Shown here piece after piece: positions 1 through 7,059 of a stretch of 10,005 nt of DNA. Source of the DNA: Thermoplasmata archaeon (GTDB taxonomy: Archaea; Thermoplasmatota; Thermoplasmata; Thermoplasmatales; Thermoplasmataceae); assembly GCA_021833045.1 (NCBI GenBank), contig JAKBGP010000066.1:1-10005 (forward strand), given 5' to 3'. How positions within the stretch are numbered: position 1 is the stretch's first letter; every line of letters begins with the position of its first letter. The translations under genes were made by a program, and so were the position numbers. The notes beneath the pieces were generated by a model. That model was not told where the DNA came from. It was given only the letters and a program-made list of their open reading frames with translations, and ran no database searches.

Positions 1-37
1 GATAACTTAGAATTATACAGGAAACAAAAAAGATAAC

Positions 38-45
38 TTATATAT
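38..45 (+). promoter_or_regulatory. TATA box of ftsZ (leaderless promoter)
   Basis: TTATATAT is centred about 23 bases before the ftsZ ATG at 65. An archaeal TATA box normally directs initiation about 25 bases downstream, so transcription should begin at or very near the start codon. No Shine-Dalgarno-like sequence stands before the ATG, which fits a leaderless mRNA. The promoter is read from position and sequence only. Confidence 0.6.
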
Positions 46-64
46 TCCTATACTATTATTCATT

Positions 65-1135
65 ATGATTTCTGGGAATCCCAGCATTGATGAAGAAGAG
101 GAAAATTACGGTACTTCAAAGGAAAAACTCACAGAACTTGTTGAGGAGAATAAATTAAGGATAAAGATCTTTGGAATGGGCGGGGCAGGCTCTAACACTA
201 TCAAGAGAATGGTAAATAGAAGTTTTAACTCACCATATTGCGAAATCTCATTTGCGGCAGCAAATACAGATGCATCACATCTCAGTAAGATTGGAGTGAA
301 AGAGAAGATTGTGCTTGGAAAACAACTCACAAAGGGAAGAGGGGCTGGAGCCGACCCTCAGGTTGGTAATGCTGCAGCCAGAGAGTCTCAAACAGAGATT
401 GAAAAAAGCCTGGACAGGGTTAAAATCGCGATCATTGTAACTGGACTTGGTGGCGGGACTGGAACGGGTTCCTCACCCTTTCTTGCGATGAAGGCAAAGG
501 AAAGAAATTCCATAGTTATAGGTATAGCTTCCCTCCCAATGGCAAGCGAAGGGAAAAAACGTATGGAGAATGCCAGAAAAGGAGAATCAGAACTGATTCA
601 ATTCTGCGATTCCCTTATCCTCTTCGAGAATGACCGGATAAGAAAATATGCACCAAGGGAGCTGTTCAACGTTGCCCTTGAATTTGCTGATTCCATCATG
701 ATGAATGCAATTGAAGGATTGATTGAAAGCGTTTCAAAGAGTGCAACTGTGAATACAGAGCTTTCAGATCTTGAAAAAATTCTTGAACTTGGTGGGCTTG
801 GTATATTTGGAGTGGGGATTTCTGATTCGTCACCTGAGCAGAGGGTAATGGAAGCCTGCGAATCTGCATTAAATTCTCCATTTAACTCTTCAGAGATTTC
901 CCAGGCGAGGGGTCTCCTTCTAAGCATTTCCGGAGATGATACCTTAACCGTGGAAGAAAGGGAAAAAGCAATGAAATTCATGAAGGACAAAGTATCACCG
1001 GGTGCAAACATTATTGTCAGACAGGAAACCGATAATACATTTAAAGGAAAGGTAAAGATCATATTCTTTGCGACCGGAATTATACCTGAAGGAGAGGAGT
1101 TTCATATAAGAAAAGACAAACATGAAATTTCATAA
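65..1135 (+). CDS. ftsZ: Cell division GTPase FtsZ
   Basis: Tubulin-like GTPase that polymerises into the division ring at mid-cell. Of 356 residues, the first 30 are an acidic, probably flexible extension. The nucleotide-binding half follows: glycine-rich T1 loop GMGGAGSN (37-44), ANTD T3 loop (66-69), GRGAGADPQVGN (91-102) and the tubulin/FtsZ signature GGGTGTGSSP (129-138). The C-terminal FtsZ domain runs to about residue 345. The chain then ends in a short charged tail with no long linker. The T7 synergy loop, usually NxDFAD, reads NTELSD (230-235), with Glu at the first acidic position. The ATG at 65 is chosen because a TATA box sits about 23 bases upstream. The gene appears to be monocistronic: a T-run follows the stop and a new promoter precedes transketolase. 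The family call is secure; assignment to an archaeal FtsZ1 or FtsZ2 subgroup is not made. Confidence 0.96.
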   Translation: MISGNPSIDEEEENYGTSKEKLTELVEENKLRIKIFGMGGAGSNTIKRMVNRSFNSPYCEISFAAANTDASHLSKIGVKEKIVLGKQLTKGRGAGADPQVGNAAARESQTEIEKSLDRVKIAIIVTGLGGGTGTGSSPFLAMKAKERNSIVIGIASLPMASEGKKRMENARKGESELIQFCDSLILFENDRIRKYAPRELFNVALEFADSIMMNAIEGLIESVSKSATVNTELSDLEKILELGGLGIFGVGISDSSPEQRVMEACESALNSPFNSSEISQARGLLLSISGDDTLTVEEREKAMKFMKDKVSPGANIIVRQETDNTFKGKVKIIFFATGIIPEGEEFHIRKDKHEIS

Positions 1136-1141
1136 TTTTTT
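1136..1141 (+). terminator. T-run terminator after ftsZ
   Basis: Six consecutive T residues start directly after the TAA stop of ftsZ, followed by another short T-rich patch. Archaeal RNA polymerase terminates on such non-template T-stretches without needing a hairpin. The new TATA box about 40 bases downstream supports a transcript boundary here. Confidence 0.4.
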
Positions 1142-1177
1142 AGTTTGTAAAAATAGGAAAAGTTTTAATTTCATTTT

Positions 1178-1185
1178 CTATAAAG
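1178..1185 (+). promoter_or_regulatory. TATA box of the transketolase-transaldolase operon
   Basis: CTATAAAG is centred about 25 bases before the ATG at 1207, matching leaderless initiation at that codon. An earlier ATG at 1198, followed immediately by TGA, would lie upstream of the predicted transcript start, so it should not be translated. The AT-rich sequence at 1160-1172 is a weaker alternative TATA. Confidence 0.55.
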
Positions 1186-1206
1186 TAATTCGGGGCAATG
1201 TGAAAA

Positions 1207-2073
1207 ATGGAATTTCCTAGTGATATGGAAATCCAGGATAAAAAACTGGATAATAAGACACTTTTTAATATCGCACAGTCAGCTAGATCCCTAATAATAA
1301 AAATGGTATACAGCGCTAAGAGCGGACATCCAGGTGGTTCTCTCAGTATAATAGATATTCTTACAGACCTTTATTTCAAAGAGATGGTTATAGATCCTAA
1401 AGATCCGGAGATGCCAAATAGGGACCGCCTGGTAATGAGCAAGGGACATGCATCTCCAGCACTGTACAGTATTCTTGCATTAAGGGGTTATTTTCCTCAG
1501 GAACTTTTAATGGATTTTAGACAGCTAAACTCAAAACTTGAGGGTCATGTTCATCGAGGAGTCCCTGGTGTTGAATCATCCACAGGGTCCCTTGGACAGG
1601 GATTAGGTGTGGCAGTGGGAATGGCCATTGCTTCAAAACTTAAAAAAGAAAATTACAGAGTTTTTGCCGTTCTTGGAGATGGAGAAATAGAAGAGGGAAG
1701 CATTTGGGAATCACTCATGGCAGGCAGTAAGTATAGGCTGAATAATCTGGTTGCCATACTTGACAAGAATGGAGTTCAGCTAGATGGCTTCACCAAGGAT
1801 ATAATGCCTATGGGAAATGTTTACGAAAAGGTCAAATCTTTTGGCTGGAATGTTATGGAATTTAATGGACACAACTTTAATGAAATACATGCGGCTTTTG
1901 ACTTTGCAAGAAAGAGTACAGATAAGCCAGTATTTTTGATAGCCAATACTGTAAAGGGTAAGGGTGTAAGTTATATGGAGAATAATCCAAAATACCACGG
2001 ATCTCCCCCTGCGTCAAATGAAGAGTATGAACAAGCTTTGAGTGAAATAGGTGCTAGAATTTATGAAAAGTGA
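1207..2073 (+). CDS. tkt: Transketolase, N-terminal (TPP-binding) subunit
   Basis: First subunit of a split transketolase, which moves two-carbon ketol units between sugar phosphates in the non-oxidative pentose phosphate pathway using thiamine diphosphate and a divalent metal. Its 288 residues cover only the pyrophosphate-binding domain, the usual size for archaeal split enzymes. Visible landmarks are SGHPGGS (39-45), SKGHASPALY (78-87), STGSLGQGLG (125-134) and the TPP motif from GDG (157-159) to N188. The 30-residue spacing between D158 and N188 is the same as in full-length transketolases. KGKGVSYMEN (250-259) and HG (264-265) also fit. The subunit must pair with the downstream gene product, which supplies the pyrimidine-binding domain. 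The end of this frame overlaps the next gene, implying translational coupling. The ATG at 1207 fits the TATA spacing; ATG 1225 is a possible alternative. Confidence 0.95.
   Translation: MEFPSDMEIQDKKLDNKTLFNIAQSARSLIIKMVYSAKSGHPGGSLSIIDILTDLYFKEMVIDPKDPEMPNRDRLVMSKGHASPALYSILALRGYFPQELLMDFRQLNSKLEGHVHRGVPGVESSTGSLGQGLGVAVGMAIASKLKKENYRVFAVLGDGEIEEGSIWESLMAGSKYRLNNLVAILDKNGVQLDGFTKDIMPMGNVYEKVKSFGWNVMEFNGHNFNEIHAAFDFARKSTDKPVFLIANTVKGKGVSYMENNPKYHGSPPASNEEYEQALSEIGARIYEK
2049..2053 (+). promoter_or_regulatory. Shine-Dalgarno site for transketolase C subunit
   Basis: AGGTG, part of the canonical archaeal GGAGGTGAT ribosome-binding sequence, lies nine bases before the ATG at 2063 and inside the end of the upstream gene. 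It decides the start: the in-frame GTG at 2051 is better read as part of this site than as an initiation codon. Confidence 0.5.
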
Positions 2074-3019
2074 AAGTTTAAGAGAAGCATATGGAAAGAA
2101 ACTGGTTGAACTTGGCAGGGTTCATAAGGATCTTGTTGTTCTTGATGCGGATCTGTCAAGTTCAACAAAGACTCAGGCATTCGGAAAAGAGTTTCCTGAT
2201 AGATTCTTTAATATGGGAATTTCAGAACAGTCTATGGTTACAACAGCTGCAGGGATGGCTCTCAGTGATTTGAAGCCATTTGTTTCAACATTCGCAATTT
2301 TTTTGACAAGGACATATGAACAGATAAGGCAGTCAGTCTGTTACAATAATATAAACGTCAAATTCGTTGTTACTCACGCGGGTATAACGGTGGGTGAAGA
2401 TGGGGCAACACATCAGATGGTTGAAGATGTAGGATTAATGAGCGGACTTCCCAACATGAAGGTTATTGTTCCATCAGATTCGGTTGAAACAGAGTCTGTA
2501 ATAGATTACTTGGTTGAAAAGACCAAAACTCCGTACTACGTAAGACTCACCAGGGAAAAATTTCCAGTCCTTAATGAAGAGGGATATCAATTCAGGGAAG
2601 GAAAGAATACTGTGTTGAGAGATGGGAATGATCTAACAATTTTTGCAAATGGATCTATGCTTTCATTTGCACTTCAGGCTGCAGAAAAGCTAAAGGAACT
2701 TGCAATAGATACCGCAGTTATAAATGTCTCTTCTATCAAACCCATTGACAGATCAAATATAATAGAATATGCTAAGAAAACAGGGCATATAGTTACTGCC
2801 GAAGAACATTCAATTTACAATGGCTTAGGAAGTAGAGTCTGCGAAGTTACCTCTGAGGAATACCCTGTTCCTGTAGTAAGAGTTGGGATGAAGGATTCCT
2901 TTGGAAAATCTGGTAAATCATGGGAGTTGTTTGATTATTTTCATATGGGTGTAAATGATATCGTTTCAGCTGGTGTAAAATCATTCAGGGAGGAAAAAAA
3001 ATATGAAACTATTTCTTGA
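2063..3019 (+). CDS. tkt: Transketolase, C-terminal (pyrimidine-binding) subunit
   Basis: Second half of the split transketolase, 318 residues from the chosen ATG. It carries the pyrimidine-binding domain and the transketolase C-terminal domain. The GISEQ motif (52-56) holds the catalytic glutamate, E55, that activates thiamine diphosphate in this superfamily. The segment [12 protein letters not shown] (111-122) lines the active site. The final third, from about residue 185, has the C-domain pattern seen in transketolase and DXS proteins (for example [13 protein letters not shown]). DXS or a pyruvate dehydrogenase beta subunit were considered. The pairing with a matching N subunit and transaldolase makes transketolase the best call. 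The start overlaps the upstream gene by 11 bases and the end overlaps transaldolase by 17 bases, so all three are probably cotranslated. A longer form from GTG 2051 (322 residues) is less likely. Confidence 0.94.
   Translation: MKSESLREAYGKKLVELGRVHKDLVVLDADLSSSTKTQAFGKEFPDRFFNMGISEQSMVTTAAGMALSDLKPFVSTFAIFLTRTYEQIRQSVCYNNINVKFVVTHAGITVGEDGATHQMVEDVGLMSGLPNMKVIVPSDSVETESVIDYLVEKTKTPYYVRLTREKFPVLNEEGYQFREGKNTVLRDGNDLTIFANGSMLSFALQAAEKLKELAIDTAVINVSSIKPIDRSNIIEYAKKTGHIVTAEEHSIYNGLGSRVCEVTSEEYPVPVVRVGMKDSFGKSGKSWELFDYFHMGVNDIVSAGVKSFREEKKYETIS
2988..2993 (+). promoter_or_regulatory. Shine-Dalgarno site for transaldolase
   Basis: GGGAGG, followed by an A-rich spacer, ends nine bases before the ATG at 3003. 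It lies within the last codons of the transketolase C subunit. It is one of the strongest ribosome-binding sites in the window and supports independent or coupled initiation of an internal operon gene. Confidence 0.7.
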
Positions 3020-3674
3020 TACGGCAAATTTAACCGAGATAAAGCAGGCAAATGAGTGGGGGCTACTTGATGGAGTTACAACAAACCCGTCATTAATAGC
3101 AAGGGAAATGAAAAACGGTGGAAGTTTCAAAGATATTGTCACCAAGATACTTAAAGAAACCCCTGGACCAGTAAGCATTGAGGTAATTGCAGAAGATTAC
3201 GATAACATGCTGAAGCAGGCATTCAAAATAAGCGAACTGGGAAAAAATGCTGTTGTTAAGGTTCCATTTACTACTGTTGGTCTTAAAGTAACCAAGGCTC
3301 TTTCTGATAAGGGAGTGCATGTTAATTCGACCCTTATTTTCAGTGGTATACAGGCATTGTTTGCAGCAAAAGCAGGAGCAACATATGTATCCCCATTTGT
3401 TGGTAGGCTCGATGATATAGCGGAAGATGGGATGTCACTTATAGAACAGATTAAAACTATCTATACTAATTATGATATGAAGACAAATATCCTTGTAGCA
3501 TCTATCAGGAGTCCATTGCACGTTTTGAGGTCAATGATAATGGGAGCAGATGTGATAACACTTCCATTTGACGTGTTATCTAAACTTCCAAGCCACCCAA
3601 AAACAACTGAAGGCCTTACAAGGTTCCTGGATGACTGGAAAAAAGCTTTTGGTAGTATGGACTTTCCACTTTAA
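3003..3674 (+). CDS. tal: Transaldolase (short, FSA/TalC-like class)
   Basis: Class I aldolase-type enzyme that transfers dihydroxyacetone units between fructose 6-phosphate, erythrose 4-phosphate and sedoheptulose 7-phosphate. At 223 residues it belongs to the small, single-barrel transaldolase/fructose-6-phosphate aldolase group. The Schiff-base lysine is K86 in NAVVKVPFT (82-90). D6 in [10 protein letters not shown], the TTNPS motif (26-30) and E60 in the SIE segment (58-60) occupy the other catalytic positions. This group matches the characterised Thermoplasma acidophilum transaldolase. Fructose-6-phosphate aldolase activity cannot be excluded from sequence alone, but the operon with both transketolase subunits argues for transaldolase. 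The start overlaps the transketolase C gene by 17 bases and has a strong Shine-Dalgarno site. A T-run after the stop probably ends the operon. Confidence 0.94.
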   Translation: MKLFLDTANLTEIKQANEWGLLDGVTTNPSLIAREMKNGGSFKDIVTKILKETPGPVSIEVIAEDYDNMLKQAFKISELGKNAVVKVPFTTVGLKVTKALSDKGVHVNSTLIFSGIQALFAAKAGATYVSPFVGRLDDIAEDGMSLIEQIKTIYTNYDMKTNILVASIRSPLHVLRSMIMGADVITLPFDVLSKLPSHPKTTEGLTRFLDDWKKAFGSMDFPL

Positions 3675-3678
3675 CCAA

Positions 3679-3688
3679 TTTTTTATAT
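3679..3688 (+). promoter_or_regulatory. TATA box of the membrane kinase gene, overlapping a T-run terminator
   Basis: Six T residues (3679-3684) run straight into TATAT. The TATA part is centred about 23 bases before the GTG start at 3708, consistent with leaderless initiation. The T-run lies five bases after the transaldolase stop codon and could terminate the upstream operon. One short element may therefore do both jobs in this 33-base gap. Confidence 0.45.
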
Positions 3689-3707
3689 TAGTAATTAATT
3701 ATATCCC

Positions 3708-4664
3708 GTGATATTTTTCGATTTTCTCCTTTTTAATGTCGTGATAATTGCTGGAAGTATCACACTATTTCGAATTTTTCGATACAAGTTGGCAGATTAT
3801 TCCCTAATAGTTTCCCTTCTCATTGGATTACTGTTCTATCTCTTCTTCCCGGATACAATAGATTTTGCAATTGTTGTTCTTGGTACTCTCTCTATAAATA
3901 CCCTTTACTCAAGAAACTCTTACATTTTCATAGCCATTCTTATATTTTTAACCGTGCTGGATGGAGCGCTGAACTTCAGTATTTCTCCCCTTCTTCATGA
4001 AACACTTTCGCTTGGAGTGGGCATCTCAATTTCACTGCTTCTCTCCAACAGTGTTAGACTTATGAATCTGGATAATGAGAATGAAAGGGGAAAGAAGAAA
4101 AGAACAGAGGTTGAAAGAGATGTTGTTCAGATCTTCTCTGGGATAATCATTCTTCTAGCCATAATTTTTATACCAAAGGTACTTCTGGAGGGTGGTCTCC
4201 TGCTTGCAATCCTTATCAGTATAGTTCTTGTTAATGTTGCTGCAGTGGAAAGAGAATCCAGAATTTCTAAGGCGATCCTTCATTTTGAAAGAAATAATGT
4301 TCAACCTGGGGTCGGCAGTCTGTGGTTCATCGCCGGACTGATGATCCTCATTGCGCTGTCATTAAGATGGAGGGTTGTTGAAATAGGAGTTTTTGCAATG
4401 GCTATAGGAGATTCACTGGCTACTATAGGAGGTGTAAACCTGAGAACAAAAAAACTTTTTTACAACCACAAAAAGAGCATAGGAGGTTTTTTGTTCATGT
4501 TAATTCCAACAGCCATCTTTGCTTTCGCCATACTGGGACCGCTCTATGTTCTTCTTGCAGTGGTTGCTACCTTTGCTGAATCTATATCAAGATATCCTGT
4601 GGATGACAATATTTCCATTCCTTTAAGTGTTATAGCAGTTAATTTGCTCATTTCACTGCTTTGA
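3708..4664 (+). CDS. Polytopic membrane protein, dolichol/phytol-kinase-like (CTP-dependent lipid kinase family)
   Basis: Integral membrane protein of 318 residues with roughly eight to ten hydrophobic segments. The clearest are about 5-23, 33-48, 53-67, 72-86, 99-115, 142-178, 203-220, 224-243, 259-276 and 278-290. The C-terminal half resembles the Sec59/VTE5 polyprenol kinase family: an acidic-basic stretch TEVERD (133-138) before the domain, AIGDSLATIGG (232-242), a lysine-rich loop and KKSIGG (255-260), and PVDDNISIPL (297-306). Members use CTP to phosphorylate isoprenoid alcohols. In an archaeon this would feed polyprenyl-phosphate sugar carriers or salvage of isoprenoid alcohols. The N-terminal 120 residues are a second membrane block I cannot assign. 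The GTG start is supported by the TATA spacing; an in-frame GTG at 3741 would shorten the first helix. The family call is moderate and the substrate unknown. A CDP-lipid synthase relative is the main alternative. Confidence 0.7.
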   Translation: MIFFDFLLFNVVIIAGSITLFRIFRYKLADYSLIVSLLIGLLFYLFFPDTIDFAIVVLGTLSINTLYSRNSYIFIAILIFLTVLDGALNFSISPLLHETLSLGVGISISLLLSNSVRLMNLDNENERGKKKRTEVERDVVQIFSGIIILLAIIFIPKVLLEGGLLLAILISIVLVNVAAVERESRISKAILHFERNNVQPGVGSLWFIAGLMILIALSLRWRVVEIGVFAMAIGDSLATIGGVNLRTKKLFYNHKKSIGGFLFMLIPTAIFAFAILGPLYVLLAVVATFAESISRYPVDDNISIPLSVIAVNLLISLL

Positions 4665-4728
4665 ACGAACTTACTATTTCTATTATCAAAGATTAAAAAT
4701 TAATTAAAGAAGTTTCTACTTTTATAAC
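4665..4728. terminator. Convergent gap with T-rich stretches on both strands
   Basis: This 64-base gap separates two converging genes. On the + strand it has T-rich patches (GTTTCTACTTTTAT around 4712-4725). On the - strand the segment around 4690-4709 reads as AATTAATTTTTAATCTTT. Both could end transcription by the archaeal T-run mechanism. No stable hairpin or other feature is evident. Confidence 0.3.
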
Positions 4729-5676
4729 CTAACGAAAATCCCTGTAATACATCAGATCGTCTTCACCCTCTTCTTCAAACCCAGAGTCTTTATAGAATTT
4801 GAATGACGGTGAATCCACATTTACCCAAAGCTGAATATCTTTATATCCCAGAGTTTTCAGTCTTTTACATGACTGATATAGTAAATAACTACCGTAACCC
4901 CTTCCCTGATACTTTTTAGATATGAAGAGATCAACCAGTAATGGAGTATTAATTCTAAAAAATTCAAATGAACCATCACTAACCTGAACAGAACCAACTA
5001 TCTCTCCGTTATGAAGTATTTTGGATGGCGTAAACAAAATTTTTCCATAATACCCCGAATTTATAATTTCCGGGGTGATATTATTATGATTTTTTTGAAT
5101 CAGCAAGAATTCATCTGGAGTGCCTCCATAGGCGTCAGTCTGAGCTATTGCCACTTCATCCATGGAAATTTCATCATTTTGAAGTTCTATAAAATTATCT
5201 TCTCCAGTTTTTATTGATTCGTATACCTTTTTTATTCTTTCCAGGATTGTGTCCAGATTTCCGATTAATTTTATCCTGTAAGCCCTTGTAAATTCCAATT
5301 CTTCAATTTTCGTGAAAAATTCTTCACCGTTAAAAATACCATCTATAATCAAAAGTCTTGATTCTTTTGATGCCATTTCTAAAAACCAATTTACGATATC
5401 AATTCCTTTTTTAATGTATGACTCATCCTTATTTACAAATCCCATTGAGCAGATCAATCTATCGTCTATTCCCTGAGGTGGCATTACATATCCATATGCA
5501 CATATTCTCCCATTTGACAGTATAACTCTGGAAGGTATCCTGTTTTTATTCAACATGTCTATAACCGGTGCATAAACTTCATCGGCGTTCAAATCCTTAA
5601 ATTTATCCCGAAACACTTTTTTCTGCGATGAAAGAATTAAATTCCAATCAAGTTTGACATTGTTTACTTTCTCCAT
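4729..5676 (-). CDS. GNAT-family N-acetyltransferase with an extra N-terminal domain
   Basis: Cytoplasmic acetyltransferase of 315 residues that should use acetyl-CoA to acylate an amine. The C-terminal third is a clear GNAT domain. Its motif A, KKYQGRGYGSYLL (254-266), contains the Q-x-x-G-x-G pyrophosphate-binding loop (Q257, G260, G262). This is followed by the typical NVDSPSFKFYKDSGFEEEGE segment (286-305). Residues 45-140 show a similar strand-helix order, including an ELEFTRAYRIKLIGN stretch (126-140) like a GNAT C-terminal end. They lack the CoA loop, suggesting a degenerate second GNAT domain. Standard single-domain GNATs are about 150-180 residues, so the length fits a tandem arrangement. 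The substrate is unknown. The gene diverges from malic enzyme and shares its 48-base promoter region. The ATG at 5676 fits a TATA box about 25 bases upstream. Confidence 0.85.
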   Translation of the reverse strand: MEKVNNVKLDWNLILSSQKKVFRDKFKDLNADEVYAPVIDMLNKNRIPSRVILSNGRICAYGYVMPPQGIDDRLICSMGFVNKDESYIKKGIDIVNWFLEMASKESRLLIIDGIFNGEEFFTKIEELEFTRAYRIKLIGNLDTILERIKKVYESIKTGEDNFIELQNDEISMDEVAIAQTDAYGGTPDEFLLIQKNHNNITPEIINSGYYGKILFTPSKILHNGEIVGSVQVSDGSFEFFRINTPLLVDLFISKKYQGRGYGSYLLYQSCKRLKTLGYKDIQLWVNVDSPSFKFYKDSGFEEEGEDDLMYYRDFR

Positions 5677-5696
5677 AATCCTATAATTTCGAAGCC

Positions 5697-5704
5697 TATT
5701 TAAA
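5697..5704. promoter_or_regulatory. Single symmetrical TATA box in a divergent promoter
   Basis: TATTTAAA, containing the palindrome TTTAAA (5699-5704), lies midway in the 48-base gap between two divergent start codons. Its centre is about 24 bases from the malic enzyme ATG (5725) and about 25 bases from the acetyltransferase ATG (5676). Both distances match leaderless initiation. A separate AT-rich patch at 5679-5689 could be a second - strand TATA, but it would place initiation inside the acetyltransferase gene. Confidence 0.5.
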
Positions 5705-5724
5705 CAATTTTACGATGCTATAGA

Positions 5725-7059
5725 ATGAATAATGAAGAGAGAACACAGCATTTTAACAAACTCGCTGTGGAATACTCGAGATATTATAAGGGAAAAATAA
5801 GAAATTATCCTAATGTTCCTATTTCTTCTGTCAACGATTTTTCATACTGGTACACGCCTGGAGTTGCCGAGGTATCAAGGGTAATTAACAAGAGCCCGGA
5901 CGAATCATTTGAGCTAACAGGCAGATGGAACTCCATTGGAATAATTACTGATGGTACAAGAGTGCTTGGTCTTGGGAATGTGGGACCAGAAGCAGCTATG
6001 CCTGTTATGGAAGGCAAGGCCATGATTTTTAATTTGTTCGGGGGAGTTAATGCCGTGCCTCTACCTATGAGAGTCTCATCAGGAGAAGAATTTATAAAGG
6101 TGGCAATGGCATTGGAACCGTCTTTTGGTGGGTATAATCTGGAGGATATTGAAAGCCCAAAATGTTTCTTTGTTCTTAGAGAATTACAGGAAAAGTTAAG
6201 CATTCCTGCATGGCACGATGACCAGCTTGGGACAGCCTGCATAATTCTGGCTGGTCTCATTAATTCTCTGAGAATTGCAGGTAAGAAAATACCGGATACA
6301 ACAGTATCTCTTATAGGATCAGGTGCAGCAAATATTGCTGCTGCACATCTTATGATAGAGGCTGGATTTAAACCGGGAAATATTATAATGGTTGATTCGA
6401 AGGGTATTTTAGAACCTGAGAGAACTGATCTTGATAAGATAATGATATCAAATCCATGGAAATACGAGCTGGCATTGAAAACCAATGAGGAAAGGAGGAA
6501 AGGAGATATAGAAGAGTCCATGGAGGGAGTAGATATAGTAGTTTCAGCTGCAAAATCTCAACCCGGTCTTATCAAACCAGAGTGGGTTAGGAAAATGAAC
6601 AGGGATCCTGCAATATTTGCTTTGGCAAATCCGTTACCTGAGATATGGCCAGACGATGCAAAATCGGCTGGTGCAAAAGTAGTTGCTACCGGTCGAAGCG
6701 ATTTTCCAAACCAGATAAATAACAGCCTTGTATTTCCGGGAATATTTAGAGGAGTGCTGGATGCTCGCTCTCGAGGAGTAAATTTCAGAATAATGGTTAA
6801 GGCTGCCTACGAGATTGCAGATTATGTGAAGAATCCAGATCCTGATCATATTGTACCAACAATGGGAGACTGGGAACTTTATCCAAGAGTAGCTTCTTCT
6901 GTTGCCAGAGCGACAGTTGAGGAAAAACTTGCGCGAAAGGTAAATAGCAAGGAAGGATTCTATAAGACGGCAAGTGAGATTATTACCCTAAACAGAGAGA
7001 ATTTTGAAAAAATGATGAAATTGAATATAGTAGAAAAATTACCTGAGGTGAATGAATGA
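5725..7059 (+). CDS. Malic enzyme (NAD(P)-dependent, decarboxylating)
   Basis: Cytoplasmic enzyme converting malate to pyruvate and CO2 while reducing NAD(P). It links the citric acid cycle with pyruvate metabolism and supplies reducing power. The 444 residues match short prokaryotic malic enzymes without the phosphotransacetylase extension. Motifs in order are YTPGVAEVS (43-51), with the catalytic tyrosine Y43; ITDGTRVLGLGNVGPEAAMPVMEGKA (74-99), with K98 as the likely catalytic lysine; and the metal-binding HDDQLGTA (164-171). The dinucleotide loop is GSGAAN (198-203), with an acidic residue in VDSKG (223-227) at the end of the second strand. NPLPEI (302-307) and NQINNSLVFPG (329-339) complete the set. 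An aspartate at the end of that strand leans towards NAD, but the cofactor cannot be settled here. The ATG at 5725 fits the shared TATA box. The stop overlaps the following GNAT gene by four bases. Confidence 0.94.
   Translation: MNNEERTQHFNKLAVEYSRYYKGKIRNYPNVPISSVNDFSYWYTPGVAEVSRVINKSPDESFELTGRWNSIGIITDGTRVLGLGNVGPEAAMPVMEGKAMIFNLFGGVNAVPLPMRVSSGEEFIKVAMALEPSFGGYNLEDIESPKCFFVLRELQEKLSIPAWHDDQLGTACIILAGLINSLRIAGKKIPDTTVSLIGSGAANIAAAHLMIEAGFKPGNIIMVDSKGILEPERTDLDKIMISNPWKYELALKTNEERRKGDIEESMEGVDIVVSAAKSQPGLIKPEWVRKMNRDPAIFALANPLPEIWPDDAKSAGAKVVATGRSDFPNQINNSLVFPGIFRGVLDARSRGVNFRIMVKAAYEIADYVKNPDPDHIVPTMGDWELYPRVASSVARATVEEKLARKVNSKEGFYKTASEIITLNRENFEKMMKLNIVEKLPEVNE
7045..7051 (+). promoter_or_regulatory. 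Shine-Dalgarno site for the second GNAT gene
   Basis: GAGGTGA, an almost full complement of the archaeal 16S rRNA 3' end, lies in the last codons of malic enzyme. It ends four bases before the ATG at 7056 and 13 bases before the in-frame ATG at 7065. It supports initiation of this operon-internal gene. The precise ATG is less certain because the first spacing is short and the second long. Confidence 0.6.

Noticed and set aside
1..36. Possible C-terminus of an upstream gene: 11 open codons in frame 1 ending in TAA at 34-36.
   Set aside because: Too short to distinguish from chance; no recognisable residues and no view of the upstream sequence.
1..40. Direct repeat GATAACTTA at 1-9 and 32-40, 31 bases apart.
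   Set aside because: Nine bases is expected by chance in AT-rich DNA, and the second copy overlaps the ftsZ TATA box, which limits its composition.
598..1062. 154-codon open frame on the minus strand inside ftsZ.
   Set aside because: Antisense shadow of a conserved gene, with no motifs or promoter.
1198..1203. Start-stop mini-ORF ATGTGA just before the transketolase start.
   Set aside because: The TATA spacing places the transcript start at about 1207, so this ATG is probably not on the mRNA.
5805..6521. Long open frame of 238 codons on the minus strand inside malic enzyme.
   Set aside because: It lies wholly within a gene with clear catalytic motifs and has no recognisable domain; it is a codon-bias shadow.
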